Shown here one piece after another: positions 41,983-52,991 of a DNA stretch of 64,000 bases (the stretch's first letter is position 1; every line of letters begins with the position of its first letter). Both the position numbers and the translations under genes were made by a program. The notes below the pieces were generated by a model. It made no database searches, was not told where the DNA came from, and worked only from the letters and a program-made list of their open reading frames with translations. Origin of the DNA: Maylandia zebra (taxonomy: Eukaryota > Chordata > Actinopteri > Cichliformes > Cichlidae); the NCBI RefSeq assembly GCF_041146795.1, contig NC_135172.1:12142137-12206136 (forward strand), in the 5' to 3' direction.

Positions 41983-42780
41983 ATGGCTGCTAAGAGTGCA
42001 AAAGCGAACAAAAAGGAGGACGCTAGCTTAACACTGGAGGCTATCACCACGCTGCTCCAGCAGCACCGAGAGTTGGCATCTGAATTTAAGACCTCATTTA
42101 ACGCCCTCGATTCAAAACTGGACCAGGTACGACAAGCCCAAGAGGAACAGGCCGAGAGAGTTTCATCCTTGGAGCTTGCAACTGAAGACCTGAGCCAACG
42201 TGTCGCTGACCTTGAAAACACGTGTGCCGCTCTTCGCGAAGACAACAACCAGCTAAAGAACAAAGTCACTGACCTGGAGAGCCGTAGCAGGCGTCAGAAC
42301 ATCCGCGTCCTTGGACTGCCTGAAGACACTGAAAGTGGGCGCCCCACTCACTTCTTTTCCAACCTTCTCTGTGAGTTATTGGGCAAAGAAATACTTCAGT
42401 CTCCACCGGAGCTCGATAGAGCGCACCGCTCCCTCGCAGCGAAGCCGCCCGTGGGACGCCCACCTCGCCCGGTGATCATCCGCCTGCACCGATACCAGAT
42501 CAAGGACCTCATCATCCGAGAAGCTAGGAGGAGAGGGAAATTCGACTACCGAGGCGTGCCTATCCGAATTGTGGAAGACTACAGCCCCGAGGTCCTCAAT
42601 CAGCGGGCGCAGTACAAGGACATTATGTCGGAGCTCTACGGGCGAGGCCTGAGGCCGGCTCTCCTCTTCCCAGCACGGCTTCGCATAACGCAGGCCAGAG
42701 GCGCCAGAAAGTTTTTCAGCTCCGTGGACCAGGCTCAACAGTACATTGAGAGGCTCCCAAAGGCTCCGGAAGCCCCGTGA
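41983..42780 (+). CDS. L1-type ORF1p RNA-binding protein
   Basis: 265 residues, open. The N-terminal basic part is followed by a long coiled coil (about residues 20-105; LEAITTLLQQHRELASEF, VADLENTCAALREDNNQL), an RRM-like core starting RRQNIRVLGLPEDTESGRP near 107, and a C-terminal domain with RRGKFDYRGVPIRIVEDYSP. It belongs to the same family as the ORF1 at 4288-5160 but a different subfamily. It starts 159 bases after the target duplication. Confidence 0.9.
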   Translation: MAAKSAKANKKEDASLTLEAITTLLQQHRELASEFKTSFNALDSKLDQVRQAQEEQAERVSSLELATEDLSQRVADLENTCAALREDNNQLKNKVTDLESRSRRQNIRVLGLPEDTESGRPTHFFSNLLCELLGKEILQSPPELDRAHRSLAAKPPVGRPPRPVIIRLHRYQIKDLIIREARRRGKFDYRGVPIRIVEDYSPEVLNQRAQYKDIMSELYGRGLRPALLFPARLRITQARGARKFFSSVDQAQQYIERLPKAPEAP

Positions 42781-43558
42781 AGAATTATTACTGATAAAAC
42801 AATGGCACCAAATGCAGGTACCAAACATTCCATATAGGTATGGAGGCGCAGTCGGGATCCACGTAAGACGTTGCTTTTCCTCTCCGAGTGTAGCGATGTA
42901 GTCTGAGTGCTATAGCACTGAAATGCTGATTATTACTTTAATTTAACTCGATAATCTTATTTTGTTTTCTTTGTTAAATAAGGAGACAACCTCATTGACT
43001 TCTACCCGTTGGCTAATGACGTAATACCTGTTGCACGGAGACGGGGAGTTTTGTTATCTACTCGTAGCCTTCTGTCTGTTCTTATTCAATAATTCAGTTA
43101 TAACGGTAGTACTTATTGAACTACATCATCTTTTTGTGTTTGGTTGTTTGTTTACATACTTGGACTCTGCTTTGAAACACTCCAGCAATTACATTTGGAC
43201 TTGGTGGCTGATACAGTTTCGAAACTTAACAGTATTATAAGGGGTTTCAGCTTACTATGCTATGGCCACCGGAGCAGTGGTTCGACTGCTTCAATACCTA
43301 GGTTATTGGTATCATAGACAGGAGGAGTAACACTCTAAATATGTTAAGTTTGAAGAGCTCGCTGCTTGTTCTTGTTCTTTTTTTTGGCAGCCATTTTCTG
43401 TTGTGGGGAGGGTTTGGGGAGGGTAAGGGTCACTGCTTTGAACCTCATACACTGTTCTTTTTTTTAACCTGTTCTGAACTAATTTCCACCCACTGTAAAG
43501 TTATTCTGTTCTTATCATCTAAGGCCAGTGTGCATAGTTTCTTTGCTCTACAAATCAG
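42781..43558 (+). other. L1 inter-ORF region
   Basis: 778 bases between ORF1 and ORF2 without coding signs. Longer than the spacer in the first LINE. Confidence 0.6.
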
Positions 43559-43849
43559 ATGAGTCTGCAATTGAACTTTCTAAGCTGGAATGTTAAAGGT
43601 CTAAATCATCCAGTCAAGAGACGGAGGGTTTTGTCACATGTTAAACACCGTAACACTGACGTGGCTTTCCTGCAGGAGACCCACGTCAGGGCCTCTGATA
43701 ATGTCCGTCTCTTCTCCCGTTGGAGGGGCCAGTGTTTTCACTCACTTTTCCAAGCTAGGGCACGTGGGGTCTCTATATTGGTCAGGCAGAACATTCCCTT
43801 TGAGGCCCACAATGTCATAGCAGACAAATATGGTAGATATGTCATAGTC
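43559..43849 (+). pseudogene. L1 ORF2 endonuclease N-terminus
   Basis: LSWNVKGLNHPVKRRRVLSH and AFLQETHVRASD are the first endonuclease motifs (catalytic N and E). The host frame breaks at GRYVIV where the Rex1-type element enters, and resumes at 46091 with SGKLYNS. Confidence 0.88.
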
Positions 43850-45724
43850 ATAGTCCTCAACATGAAGAAGAAGGCTTTCAGGAGCAAAGTGAAAGAGGAG
43901 ATGAAAGCAGCACAGCGGGAGGTGAAACGCTGCCTGAGGGAAGCAAAGGACACCTACAGGAGGAAGGTGGAGCAGAAGTTGGAGAGGAACAATATGAGGG
44001 AGGTCTGGAATGGTGTGAAAACCATCACAGACCACAACACCAAGAAAAGCACAGTGGGGGGGACTGTGGAGAAGGCAAACGAACTCAACAACTTCTTCAA
44101 CAGGTTTGACCAGCCCACAACCCCCCCACCCTCACCCTCACCTTCACTACAGAGTCCTCTCCCCACTCTCCTGCCTCCCTCGCTTCCCCCCCTTCCTGAC
44201 ACCATGACACCCCCCTCCTCCAATCCCTCTCTCAGCAGCAAGACATCTCCCCCCCTCCCCTCCTCCCAAACACCTCCCAGTGTCACAGTGGATCAGGTCA
44301 GGAGGCAACTGAGGAAGCTTCGCCCCAGAAAGGCAGCAGGCCCAGACAAGGTGTGTCCTAGGATGCTTAAGGCGTGTGCTGCTGAACTTGGGGAGCCGCT
44401 ACAACGAGTCTTCAACCTCAGTCTGCGACTGGGGAGAGTGCCCGCCCTATGGAAGACATCCTGCATCGTCCCGGTCCCCAAAAAGAACCGGCCCAATGAG
44501 CTGAATGACTTCCGACCGGTGGCACTGACGTCACATCTTATGAAGACTCTAGAGCGGCTCTTCCTCAACCTCCTCCGACCACAGGTACAACATGCCCAGG
44601 ACCCACTACAGTTTGCATACAAGGCGGGTGTCGGAGTGGAGGATGCCATCCTGTACCTCCTACACAGAGCCCACTCACACCTGGATGGGGGAAAAGGCAC
44701 GGTCAGGATCCTGTTTCTTGACTTTTCCAGTGCCTTTAATACCATCCGGCCCTGTATGCTTCAGGAAAAACTGAACAGGATGGAGGTGGACCCCTGCCTG
44801 GTGGCTTGGATCTCCGACTACCTCACCGACAGACCACAGTACGTCAGGCTGAAGGACATCACGTCTGACACTGTGGTCAGCAGCACAGGAGCACCACAGG
44901 GAACTGTGCTGTCCCCTCTTCTCTTCACCCTGTACACCTCTGACTTCTGCTACAACTCTGAATTATGCCATATTCAGAAGTTTGCAGATGACACGGCCAT
45001 CATGGGGTGTATCTGGGATGATCAGGAAGAGGAGTACAGAAGTCTGGTGAGGAACTTTGTCGCATGGAGTCACACAAACCACCTGCAACTCAACACCTCA
45101 AAGACTAAGGAACTGGTTGTGGACTTCGGGAGGTCCAGAGAAGGTCCACTGCCGGTTCAGATAGAGGGGGAGGAGGTGGAGGTGGTCAACAAGTACAAGT
45201 ACCTCGGGCTGTGGGTGGACAATAAACTGGACTGGTCATGCAACACAGAGCACCTGTATAAAAAAGCCCAAAGCCGACTGTACTTCCTCAGGAGGCTGAG
45301 GTCTTTTAACATCTGCAGGAAGCTCCTGAGGATGTTTTACCAGTCGGTGGTTTCTGGAGTACTTTTCTATGCTGTGGTGTGCTGGGGGAGCAGCACAACA
45401 AAGAGGGACTCATCCAGGCTGGAGAAACTGATCAGGAAGGCTAGCTCTGTGGTCGGCATGAAGCTGGACACTCTGGTGACAGTGGCAGAGAAAAGGACAT
45501 TAAAGAAACTGCTGGACATTATGGACAATGCTGGGCATCCTCTGCACACGGCCATAAACAATCAGAAGAGTCTGTTCAGTGACAGGTTGCTTCTCCCCAA
45601 GACAAGAACTAACAGACTTAAAAACTCCTTTGTCCCACACGCCATCAAACTGTTTAACTCCTCTCTGGAGGGGAGAGGGAGGGGAAACAGGAGGACAAAG
45701 GAGGGGGGAACAACTAAGCTGTAG
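43850..45724 (+). CDS. Rex1-type reverse transcriptase, fused in frame to L1 endonuclease start
   Basis: The open frame 43559-45724 (721 codons) begins with about 97 residues of L1 endonuclease and continues without a break into the Rex1-type protein. The latter has a Pro/Ser-rich spacer, RKAAGPDKVCPRMLK, FRPVALTSHLMKTLERL, FLDFSSAFNTI, GAPQGTVLSPLLF, the catalytic FADD in IQKFADDTAIMG, and C-terminal AVVCWGSSTTKRDSSRLEKL. All reverse transcriptase boxes look intact. The fusion is an accident of insertion. Whether a protein is made from the L1 start is unknown. Confidence 0.85.
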   Translation: MVLNMKKKAFRSKVKEEMKAAQREVKRCLREAKDTYRRKVEQKLERNNMREVWNGVKTITDHNTKKSTVGGTVEKANELNNFFNRFDQPTTPPPSPSPSLQSPLPTLLPPSLPPLPDTMTPPSSNPSLSSKTSPPLPSSQTPPSVTVDQVRRQLRKLRPRKAAGPDKVCPRMLKACAAELGEPLQRVFNLSLRLGRVPALWKTSCIVPVPKKNRPNELNDFRPVALTSHLMKTLERLFLNLLRPQVQHAQDPLQFAYKAGVGVEDAILYLLHRAHSHLDGGKGTVRILFLDFSSAFNTIRPCMLQEKLNRMEVDPCLVAWISDYLTDRPQYVRLKDITSDTVVSSTGAPQGTVLSPLLFTLYTSDFCYNSELCHIQKFADDTAIMGCIWDDQEEEYRSLVRNFVAWSHTNHLQLNTSKTKELVVDFGRSREGPLPVQIEGEEVEVVNKYKYLGLWVDNKLDWSCNTEHLYKKAQSRLYFLRRLRSFNICRKLLRMFYQSVVSGVLFYAVVCWGSSTTKRDSSRLEKLIRKASSVVGMKLDTLVTVAEKRTLKKLLDIMDNAGHPLHTAINNQKSLFSDRLLLPKTRTNRLKNSFVPHAIKLFNSSLEGRGRGNRRTKEGGTTKL

Positions 45725-45892
45725 TGCCTCTTCACCTCACTGTACAATACCTTGTGCAATACTTTTTGTAAATAGTCAACAGTGCAATAGACTCAATACT
45801 TGAAATGTGCAATTCACTTGTATTTTTATTTTTTATTCCTATTTATTCTATTTATCCCCTTTGTATATTTTATTTATATTTGTCTCTGTATT

Positions 45893-45896
<4 letters not shown>

Positions 45897-45969
<73 letters not shown>
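45897..45969 (+). repeat. (TG)n microsatellite in the Rex1 3' UTR
   Basis: About 36 uninterrupted TG units, then (TA)n. Confidence 0.95.
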
Positions 45970-45978
<9 letters not shown>

Positions 45979-46090
45979 ACAATTCTGTAACTGTAACTTC
46001 GGTCGTTGCTGTGCTTTTTTTGGAAGTCGAATTTCCCAGAGGAACCCACCCGAGGGATTAATAAAGTTCTATCTTATCTTATCTTATCTT

Positions 46091-46987
46091 GTCAGTGGGA
46101 AACTGTATAACAGTCTTGTTGCTCTAGTAAATGTGTATGCTCCTAATACAGATGACGAGAATTTCTTTAAACAACTATTCTCCTCTTTGCCCGACTTAAA
46201 TGTCTACTCTCTTTTTCTGGGGGGTGATTTTAACTGCTGGTTAGACCCAGCCCTGGATCGCTCATCCACTAAGAGCAATGTTTTAAGCAAATCTGCATCT
46301 GTCATTCATGCCTTTCTATCAGAATATGGAATGTGTGATGTTTGGCGTACTCTAAATCCTCATAAAAGAGATTACTCCTATTTTTCACATGTGCACCATA
46401 CATATTCAAGAATTGATTACTTTATCATTGACACTAATTGTCTGCAGCAGGTCCACTCCTGTGCCTACCATAGCATAGTTATTTCAGATCACGCCCCTCT
46501 TACTTTGTCTCTGTCTCTTCCACATCCTCCTGTTAAAGCTGCACAATGGCGTTTCAACTCGACCCTCCTGTCGGATGAAAATTTTGTAAAGTTTATCCAG
46601 GATGAGATACGCTTTTACTTTGCCACCAACTCTTCCCCAGAGACTTCCAGCCTTGTCGTATGGGATGCCTTTAAGGCGTATATCAGAGGCCAGATTATTG
46701 CTTATTCGGCAAGAATTAAAAAACAGTCCACCCATGAAAGGAACAAGTTAATGCAACAGATTAAGGAGACTGATGAACAGTATGCTCTCAAACAGAGTCA
46801 TGAAATATTTAAAAAGCGTGTAGAACTTAAAACAAGACTTGACCTACTCACAACGTACTCGACTGAACGTTTACTCTTACATGACAAATCCAAATTTTAT
46901 ATGCATGGTGACAAACCTGATAAATTACTGGCGAGCCTTCTAAAAGGTTCTCGGGCAAGGCAAAGTATTCTTAAAATTCGACAACAA
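46091..46987 (+). pseudogene. L1 ORF2 middle piece
   Basis: VNVYAPNTDDENFFKQLF, LGGDFNCWLDPALDRS and ISDHAPLTLSL complete the endonuclease (catalytic D, N and the final DH). The following linker runs to LKIRQQ, where the next insertion enters. Confidence 0.88.
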
Positions 46988-47638
46988 ATTCAAATTCAAA
47001 TTTTATTTGTCACACACACACAACCATACACAGTATGACATGGGGGTGAAATGCTTGTAGCTGTACAATGCCCGACCATTAAATGACAGAAGAAAAGTTT
47101 TACAATATTTACAATTTACTACAAAAATTTACAAATTAACTTAGGAATTTACAGTAAAGAATGTGCAAATAGCAGAAGAGATTATAAAGATAAGGATTGT
47201 AAATTATAGGAATTATAGGATTATAGGAAATGTGTGGTGGTGCGTGTGGTGACGTGTGTGAGAGTCCAGTCTTATAGTGACGTGTTTGGGAGAGTCCAGT
47301 CCTACACCTGGTTCAGGGCCCGAATAGCCTGGGGGAAGAAGCTCCTCCTCATTCTCTCTGTTTTGGCCTTAAGGGAGCGGAAGCGCTTCCCAGACCTCAA
47401 CAGTGAGAAGAGTCCATTGTTGGGATGGGAGAGGTCCATCATAATCTTCCTAGCTTTGGACTTGCACCGCTTGGTGTAGATGGACAGCAGGTCAGGGAGC
47501 TCTGATTGAATGATGCGTTCTGCCGAGCGCACCACCCTTTGCAGATCTCGTCTGTCCTGCTTGGTGCTGTTCCCAAACCAGGTGCAGATGTTTGACGTCA
47601 GGACGCTCTCGATGGTGCAGGAGTAGAAGTTCTTGAGC
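46988..47638 (-). mobile_element. Rex-type LINE fragment inserted antisense in L1 ORF2
   Basis: Flanked by ACAA at 46984-46987 and 47639-47642. The minus-strand frame 47302-47638 reads FYSCTIESVLTSNICTWFGN, SIYTKRCKSKARKIMMDLSH and SFFPQAIRALNQV. The 3' tail is an (ATTTGA)n-like run at its left edge. It is another subfamily than the element at 43850. Confidence 0.85.
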
Positions 47639-47642
47639 ACAA

Positions 47643-50226
47643 GATGGCAACATAGTCACAGATCATGAAAAAATCAATGAAGTGTTCAGGGATTTTTACT
47701 CACAGCTTTACACCTCAGAGTCCCAAACTGACTGTAATGCAATTAATGAGTTTTTAGCTAAACTTAACATTCCTGAAATTCCAACAGAACTTAAAACAAG
47801 GCTGGATGAACCCATCTCCCAGTTAGAAGTTTCCTTGGCTATAGCTTCGATGCATTCTGGTAAGTGTCCAGGTCCGGATGGCTTTCCGTCAGAATTTTTC
47901 AAACACTTCTCTTCATTACTGTCCACGCAGCTTAGTGCAACCCTCACGGACTGCAAGGAACAAGGATCTCTTCCTCGATCATTCTATGAAGCCTGTATTA
48001 CACTTATTAAAAAGAAAGGAAAAGATCCGTTGGAATGTGCCTCCTATAGACCCATTTCTCTACTGAACACAGACGCTAAAATATTAGCCAAGATACTTGC
48101 CCGTAGACTAGAAATAGTTCTTCCAAAAATTATTTCGAAAGACCAGACAGGCTTCATTAAAGGTCGTCATTCATATTTTAACATAAGGAGGCTATTTAAC
48201 ATAGTCTACTCCAGCTCTACAGACTCTGATGAATGTGTGGTCTCGCTTGACGCTGAAAAGGCCTTTGATCGAGTTGAGTTTGATTATCTCTTTGCAGTCC
48301 TTGATAGATTTGGCTTTGGAGCGAAATTTACTTCATGGATCAAATTACTCTATTCTCAACCATCTGCTACAATACGAACTAACCTCCAATTGTCAAAACC
48401 CTTCAAACTTCACAGAGGCACACGCCAGGGATGTCCTCTCAGCCCCCTGCTTTTTGATCTGGCCATAGAACCCCTTGCCATTGCGTTCCGCAGTTGCAAA
48501 GAGGTACACGGCATTTGGAGAAACAATACAGAACATAAGGTCTCGCTCTATGCAGATGATCTCCTGCTCTTTATTTCTAAGCCCTTAGCCTCACTACCAT
48601 CTGCATTGAATCTGCTTAGTCAATTTGGTCAGATTTCAGGGTATAAACTGAACCTTAATAAAAGTGAGCTCTTCCCGCTAAGTAGCAAAGCCAGTATGTT
48701 AGACTTCACCTGCTTGCCCTTCAGAGTTGAAAGGACAAAAATTACATATTTGGGAATCACAGTGACAAAAAAACATAAAAACCTTTTCACAGAAAATGTG
48801 AGTGCATTGCTGAACCAAGTGAAGCGGTCCCTTACCCACTGGACACCACTCTCTATGTCTCTGGTAGGACGTATCAATTCAATTAAAATGACCATTCTAC
48901 CCAAATTTCTATACCTTTTCCAGGCCATACCCATTTTCATTCCCAACACTTTTTTCAATAAGCTGGACTCTGTCATCTCATCTTATCTATGGCAGGGTAA
49001 ACGCCCAAGGCTCAATAAGATGCATCTTCAAAAATCTAAAATTGAGGGTGGGTTTGCACTTCCCAACTTTCGTTTTTATTATTGGGCTGCTAACATACGA
49101 TGTTTGGTGTTTTGGTATTTTTACCATAATCGGAGTGGTTGTCCTGACTATGGAATTGCATAGTGACAACAGTATATCCTTACTAGCTGCACTTTGTTCT
49201 CCACTCCCATCCTCTTCATTCAACTTCATTCCCAACCCTGTAGTGGTGCACTCATTAAAAATATGGGGCCAGTTTAGGAAATATTTTAAACTTTGTGACT
49301 TCTCCCTCCTCAGCCCCATTGCATCTAACCATTTCTTTAAACCTTCTACCCAGGACGGTGGGTTTGCGGAGTGGCACAGAAGTGGAATAACTTGCTTTAA
49401 GGACCTATTCATAGCCAACAAACTAGCATCATTTGAACAACTTGCTAATAAATATATTCTTCCACCATCACACTTTTTCAGATACTTGCAAGTCAGGCAC
49501 TTTATTTGTTCCCAGATTTCAGGCTCAAGCCCTCCACCAGAGCCTACACTACTAGAAACTATTCTACAACTCAATCCAACCAATAGAGGGCTGATTTCCT
49601 TGCTTTACAATAAAATGTTAAATTTGACACATACCTCTTCATCCAAGCTCAAGACACTGTGGGAAGAAGACTTAAACATGACAACCTCTGATGAAACATG
49701 GGCCTCTATACTCAAACATGTCAACACTACATCACTATGTGCCCGCCATTGTTTAATCCAGTTCAAAGTGGTGCATAGAGCCCATTTCTCAAAATCCAGA
49801 TTATCCCGTATCTACCCTGAAATCACTCCATACTGTGACAGATGCAAAACTGCTGAAGCCTCACTGGTCCACATGTACTGGTCTTGTCCCAATCTCACTC
49901 AGTTCTGGTCAGAGGTTTTTCGTACCCTGTCCAGAATTCTCAGTGTGACGCTGGCCCCCGGCCCCCTTCTTGCTCTGTTTGGCATCAGTGGGAATGAGGT
50001 GCTTCTACCGGCCTCTAAAAAACAGGCATTATCATTCTGTTCCCTGTTGGCCAGAAGGGCAATCCTACTGAGGTGGCGGGACGCTGCCCCTCCCACTCAC
50101 AAACAGTGGTTATATGACCTCATGGCCTGTCTAAAACTGGAAAAGATAAGACACTCACTTCAGAACTCCACTGGGAAATTTCAAGACATGTGGGGACCCT
50201 TCCTTGATGCTTTTCAAAATCTATAA
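47643..50226 (+). pseudogene. L1 ORF2 reverse transcriptase and C-terminus, frameshifted
   Basis: Frame 47643-49163 holds the reverse transcriptase: SGKCPGPDGFPSEFF, YRPISLLNTDAKILAKILA, DAEKAFDRVEF, RQGCPLSPLLFDLAI, and the catalytic YADD in VSLYADDLLLFI. A small indel near 49140-49155 moves the frame, and 49042-50226 continues with MELHSDNSISLLAAL and the C-terminal knuckle CDRCKTAEASLVHMYWSC. Unlike the LINE at 322-5320, the reverse transcriptase fingers are complete, but the frameshift and insertions kill it. Confidence 0.9.
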
Positions 50227-50294
50227 GAATTTTTCAGCGAACTCTCTTAAGTCAGGTGTGGAAATACAGTGTGCGGGTGCAGGCAGTGACCTGG

Positions 50295-50868
50295 GTGGTG
50301 TAAAATTATGATATTATTTTATGCCATGTTATACCCCTAATTAAAGACTGTGAATTATTATGTAGTTTTAGTTTGCATTATTCTCCTGAATTAGAAGAAG
50401 CTGATAACTATTGCATTAGTTAAACTGATTTGCATTACATTAAATTGCTGACTTGTTGTGAATGAATGATATTGTTTTATGATGCATTATATTGTTGAGT
50501 TATAAGAAATACTGTTCGCAGAAGGTTATTGTCTAATTTGTCTGAGTAGAAGAGAACAGAGTGTGCTGGAGTTTTCTGCCCCATTTCAGCAGGAGCAGAT
50601 AAACAGGGAGCCAAGGTCGTAGCTCAGGCGCTGTGTGAGAGAGAGCATGTGAATGTTTAGGCTTTTTATGATAAGGTGGAGGCACCAGAGGCTATAAAAG
50701 TTTGAGCAATGCTCCACCATTTTGAGATTTTGAGGCTGTCTGCATCAGTGTCCATCTCCCACGTGTGTGATCATTAAATCATCGTTTGACTCAACCCGGC
50801 CGGACCAGTGTTGTTATTGTGGTTTTTGCTCTTGTCTCCATCCCCAATATTTTGAACCTTAACAGTGG
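50295..50868 (+). repeat. Solo LTR with 4-bp target duplication, in the L1 3' UTR
   Basis: TGTAAAATTATGATATTATT at 50299 to GAACCTTAACA at 50864, 566 bases, with GTGG on both sides (50295-50298, 50865-50868). TATA box GGCTATAAAAG near 50691 and ATTAAA near 50774. A 4-base duplication fits ERV or some Gypsy integrases; no internal gene remains to decide. Confidence 0.9.
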
Positions 50869-51041
50869 GAATGAATGGGATTGTTTTGCAGGGATTATGT
50901 TACTTTGGGATATATTATACATTTGTTTATATTCTTTTTTTTTCTCTTTCTTTCCCTTTTTTCTTTTTCTTTTTTTTTCTTTTATTTCACAGCCGAAGAT
51001 ACATTTTTGGACTCATTTCACAGCTTAAATGTACTACTTAA

Positions 51042-52378
51042 CCTTAATGTACAGACCACCTGGGTCTGGGTGCAGTTCCCCCCTCCAGGGGCAAGGGTAC
51101 CTAGACCCGGTTCGTAGAGTACGCTTGGGGAGTGTGATCGTGTGTACAGCGTCTCTTTATGTCTGTCTCCACGTTGGTTGAGTGTGGAGTAAGTGCATAT
51201 GAGAGCATGAGGGTGGGAATGGATGTTTGTGTCTATATGTCAGGTTGGGTATCAGACGCCACCTCTCTGGGGACATCTCAGGCCCTCCAAGGTTTGGAGG
51301 CCTATCTCCACCCACCACCACTTCCCCTGCCAGTGGCGGACTCCCACAGGTGTCAGTGCGTTGGTGGTTCTTTGTGTCTGGGGGTGGGCGTCCGGGTACA
51401 CACCGGCTCACTCCTTGGCGGCCGCTTATCGGGGCCTGGAGCCTGGGGCTCGCTCGGGCCACTTCGGTGGGGTGCCCCCGGCCTCTCGGCCTGGGGCTCG
51501 GTCACTCAGGCACAGCTGGCTGCCGGCGGAGCTCACGGGCGCGTCACTGCAACTCCCCCTGGCTTCTGCTCCGTGGCTGCTGAGTGAGCCCTCATCTGGG
51601 ACTCTCCTCAGCTCTTACTGGGACAGTGGCGCGGCTGCCCCTCTGTTGGTCTTCCTTGGTCTGTTGTGTTCTGGGGGCCTCTGGATGTCTGGAGTTTTGA
51701 TCTCCTCCATACCTGCTTCATGCCCTGGTGGACGGGGCTGTGGCCCCCCCCACACCCTCTAGCAGATCATTACATGGAGAAACCTTTGGAATGCAAGCGC
51801 GCTGATCCACACAGGTATACACACAGGTGTACACACGGATATTCACAGACGCGGACTACAGCTTTCTTGGCTGCTGCCTCAAAGCACATTGTGCGCTGTC
51901 TATCTTGCGTGCTGCACAATATCGTTTATTATTTAGTATCTACTGCTAGCTAGTTTATTGTGATGGTGCCGTTTTTTTTATTATGTTGCTCTTTGTTGTT
52001 TGCTTTCTCTTCTGTTTTTTTTCTCCATACAGGTGACCCAGGTGTTTTTTTGTTTTTTTTTGTTTGTTTTTTTTCTTTCTTCCCCCCCTTCTCACCGTCT
52101 CTTCTCCCCTTTGGTTTTCTTTCTCTCCCTCTCTTTCTTTCATTCTTTCTCCCTGTCCTATCCCCCAGTCATGTCTGTCCCGTTTGTAGCAACTGTAAAT
52201 AAAATAAATTCATAATTATAATAAAGGTCAATCAAATGGACCAATATCGCAAGGCCATGATGATCCACTTGGTAAAATAAATCCGCTTGGCATCTTTCTT
52301 GGCCTTAAGACAACAATTCTGATGGCTATAGATCCAAACGGGACACAAAAAAAAAAAAAAAAACCCTTAATGTACAGA
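51042..52378 (+). mobile_element. 5'-truncated LINE or SINE-like insertion in the L1 3' UTR
   Basis: CCTTAATGTACAGA at 51042-51055 and 52365-52378 is a perfect 14-base target duplication. The insert has a GC-rich section (51400-51500), a pyrimidine-rich section (52000-52150), AATAAA at about 52199 and a 17-base poly-A (52347-52363). It has no reverse transcriptase, so it is probably a 3' UTR piece of another L1-type LINE. Confidence 0.85.
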
Positions 52379-52501
52379 TCATCTGTAATCCTTCTCTTTT
52401 CTTTCTGTCTATATGTATAATATATATGTTGATGTTTATGTGTACAAAAGGAAACCTCTTAATAAAAAAGACATTGTTTAAAAAAAAAGTGGGATACTTA
52501 G

Positions 52502-52991
52502 ACGCCGGTTAAGTGGAGCTTCCTGTTAAGCTGCGGGAAGCGCTTATAAATTAACATAAGACTTAGAAATCGGCCCGCTGTCCTGGACAGAGAACGGTCA
52601 ATTGAACAGCAAGGTGGGCAAACCTGGGCTTAGAGGCTTTTAAATCTGTCGAAAAGGTAGGATGACCGATATCGGAGGCAGAGGAAGTGACGTTGAAAAT
52701 GTTTGTTTTCTCTTTGATCTTTTAGTAGAATAAGCGGTTATAATGCACACTTTCTTACACATACTGAAAAAGTGCTCATGAAGAGATGATCTGTTGTGAA
52801 AGGTGACTTAGAGTGCAGTAAAAGGTCAATGCATGCACGCTTATGGTCACAGATATTACGTAGATTTATTTCTAGGGTAGAGGTGAAACATTTTGCTTTG
52901 TCTTTGCTTAGCAAGTAGTGATGCAGAAGGTGTTAAAGATATTCATGCCATGAATAAGTCGACAGGAAACATATGGAGAGTGAGACACCTA
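52502..52991. other. Spacer between L1 and Tc1, nothing recognised
   Basis: No domain. It was continuous with 41300-41824 before the L1 inserted. Confidence 0.45.

Larger units (their letters stand above)
43850..46090 (+). mobile_element. Rex1-type LINE inserted in the L1 endonuclease
   Basis: 5'-truncated element with no endonuclease of its own. It contains a full reverse transcriptase, a 3' UTR with a (GT)n run, and an (ATCTT)n tail at 46073-46090. The flanks share only GTC, so the target duplication is 3 bases or absent, as is usual for this type. Confidence 0.88.
41811..52501 (+). mobile_element. Second L1-like LINE, interrupted by four insertions
   Basis: AGTGGGATATTTAG at 41811-41824 and AGTGGGATACTTAG at 52488-52501 (one mismatch) bound a plus-strand L1. 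Contents: 5' UTR from 41825, ORF1 41983-42780, ORF2 in pieces (43559-43849, 46091-46987, 47643-50226), 3' UTR and a short A-tail at 52480-52488. Four later insertions are listed separately. Without them the element is about 5.9 kb. Confidence 0.9.

Noticed and set aside
51159..51762. GC-rich overlapping frames at 51.2-51.8 kb
   Set aside because: Low-complexity GC-rich 3' UTR of an A-tailed insertion; all frames are open because of composition, and no domain is present.
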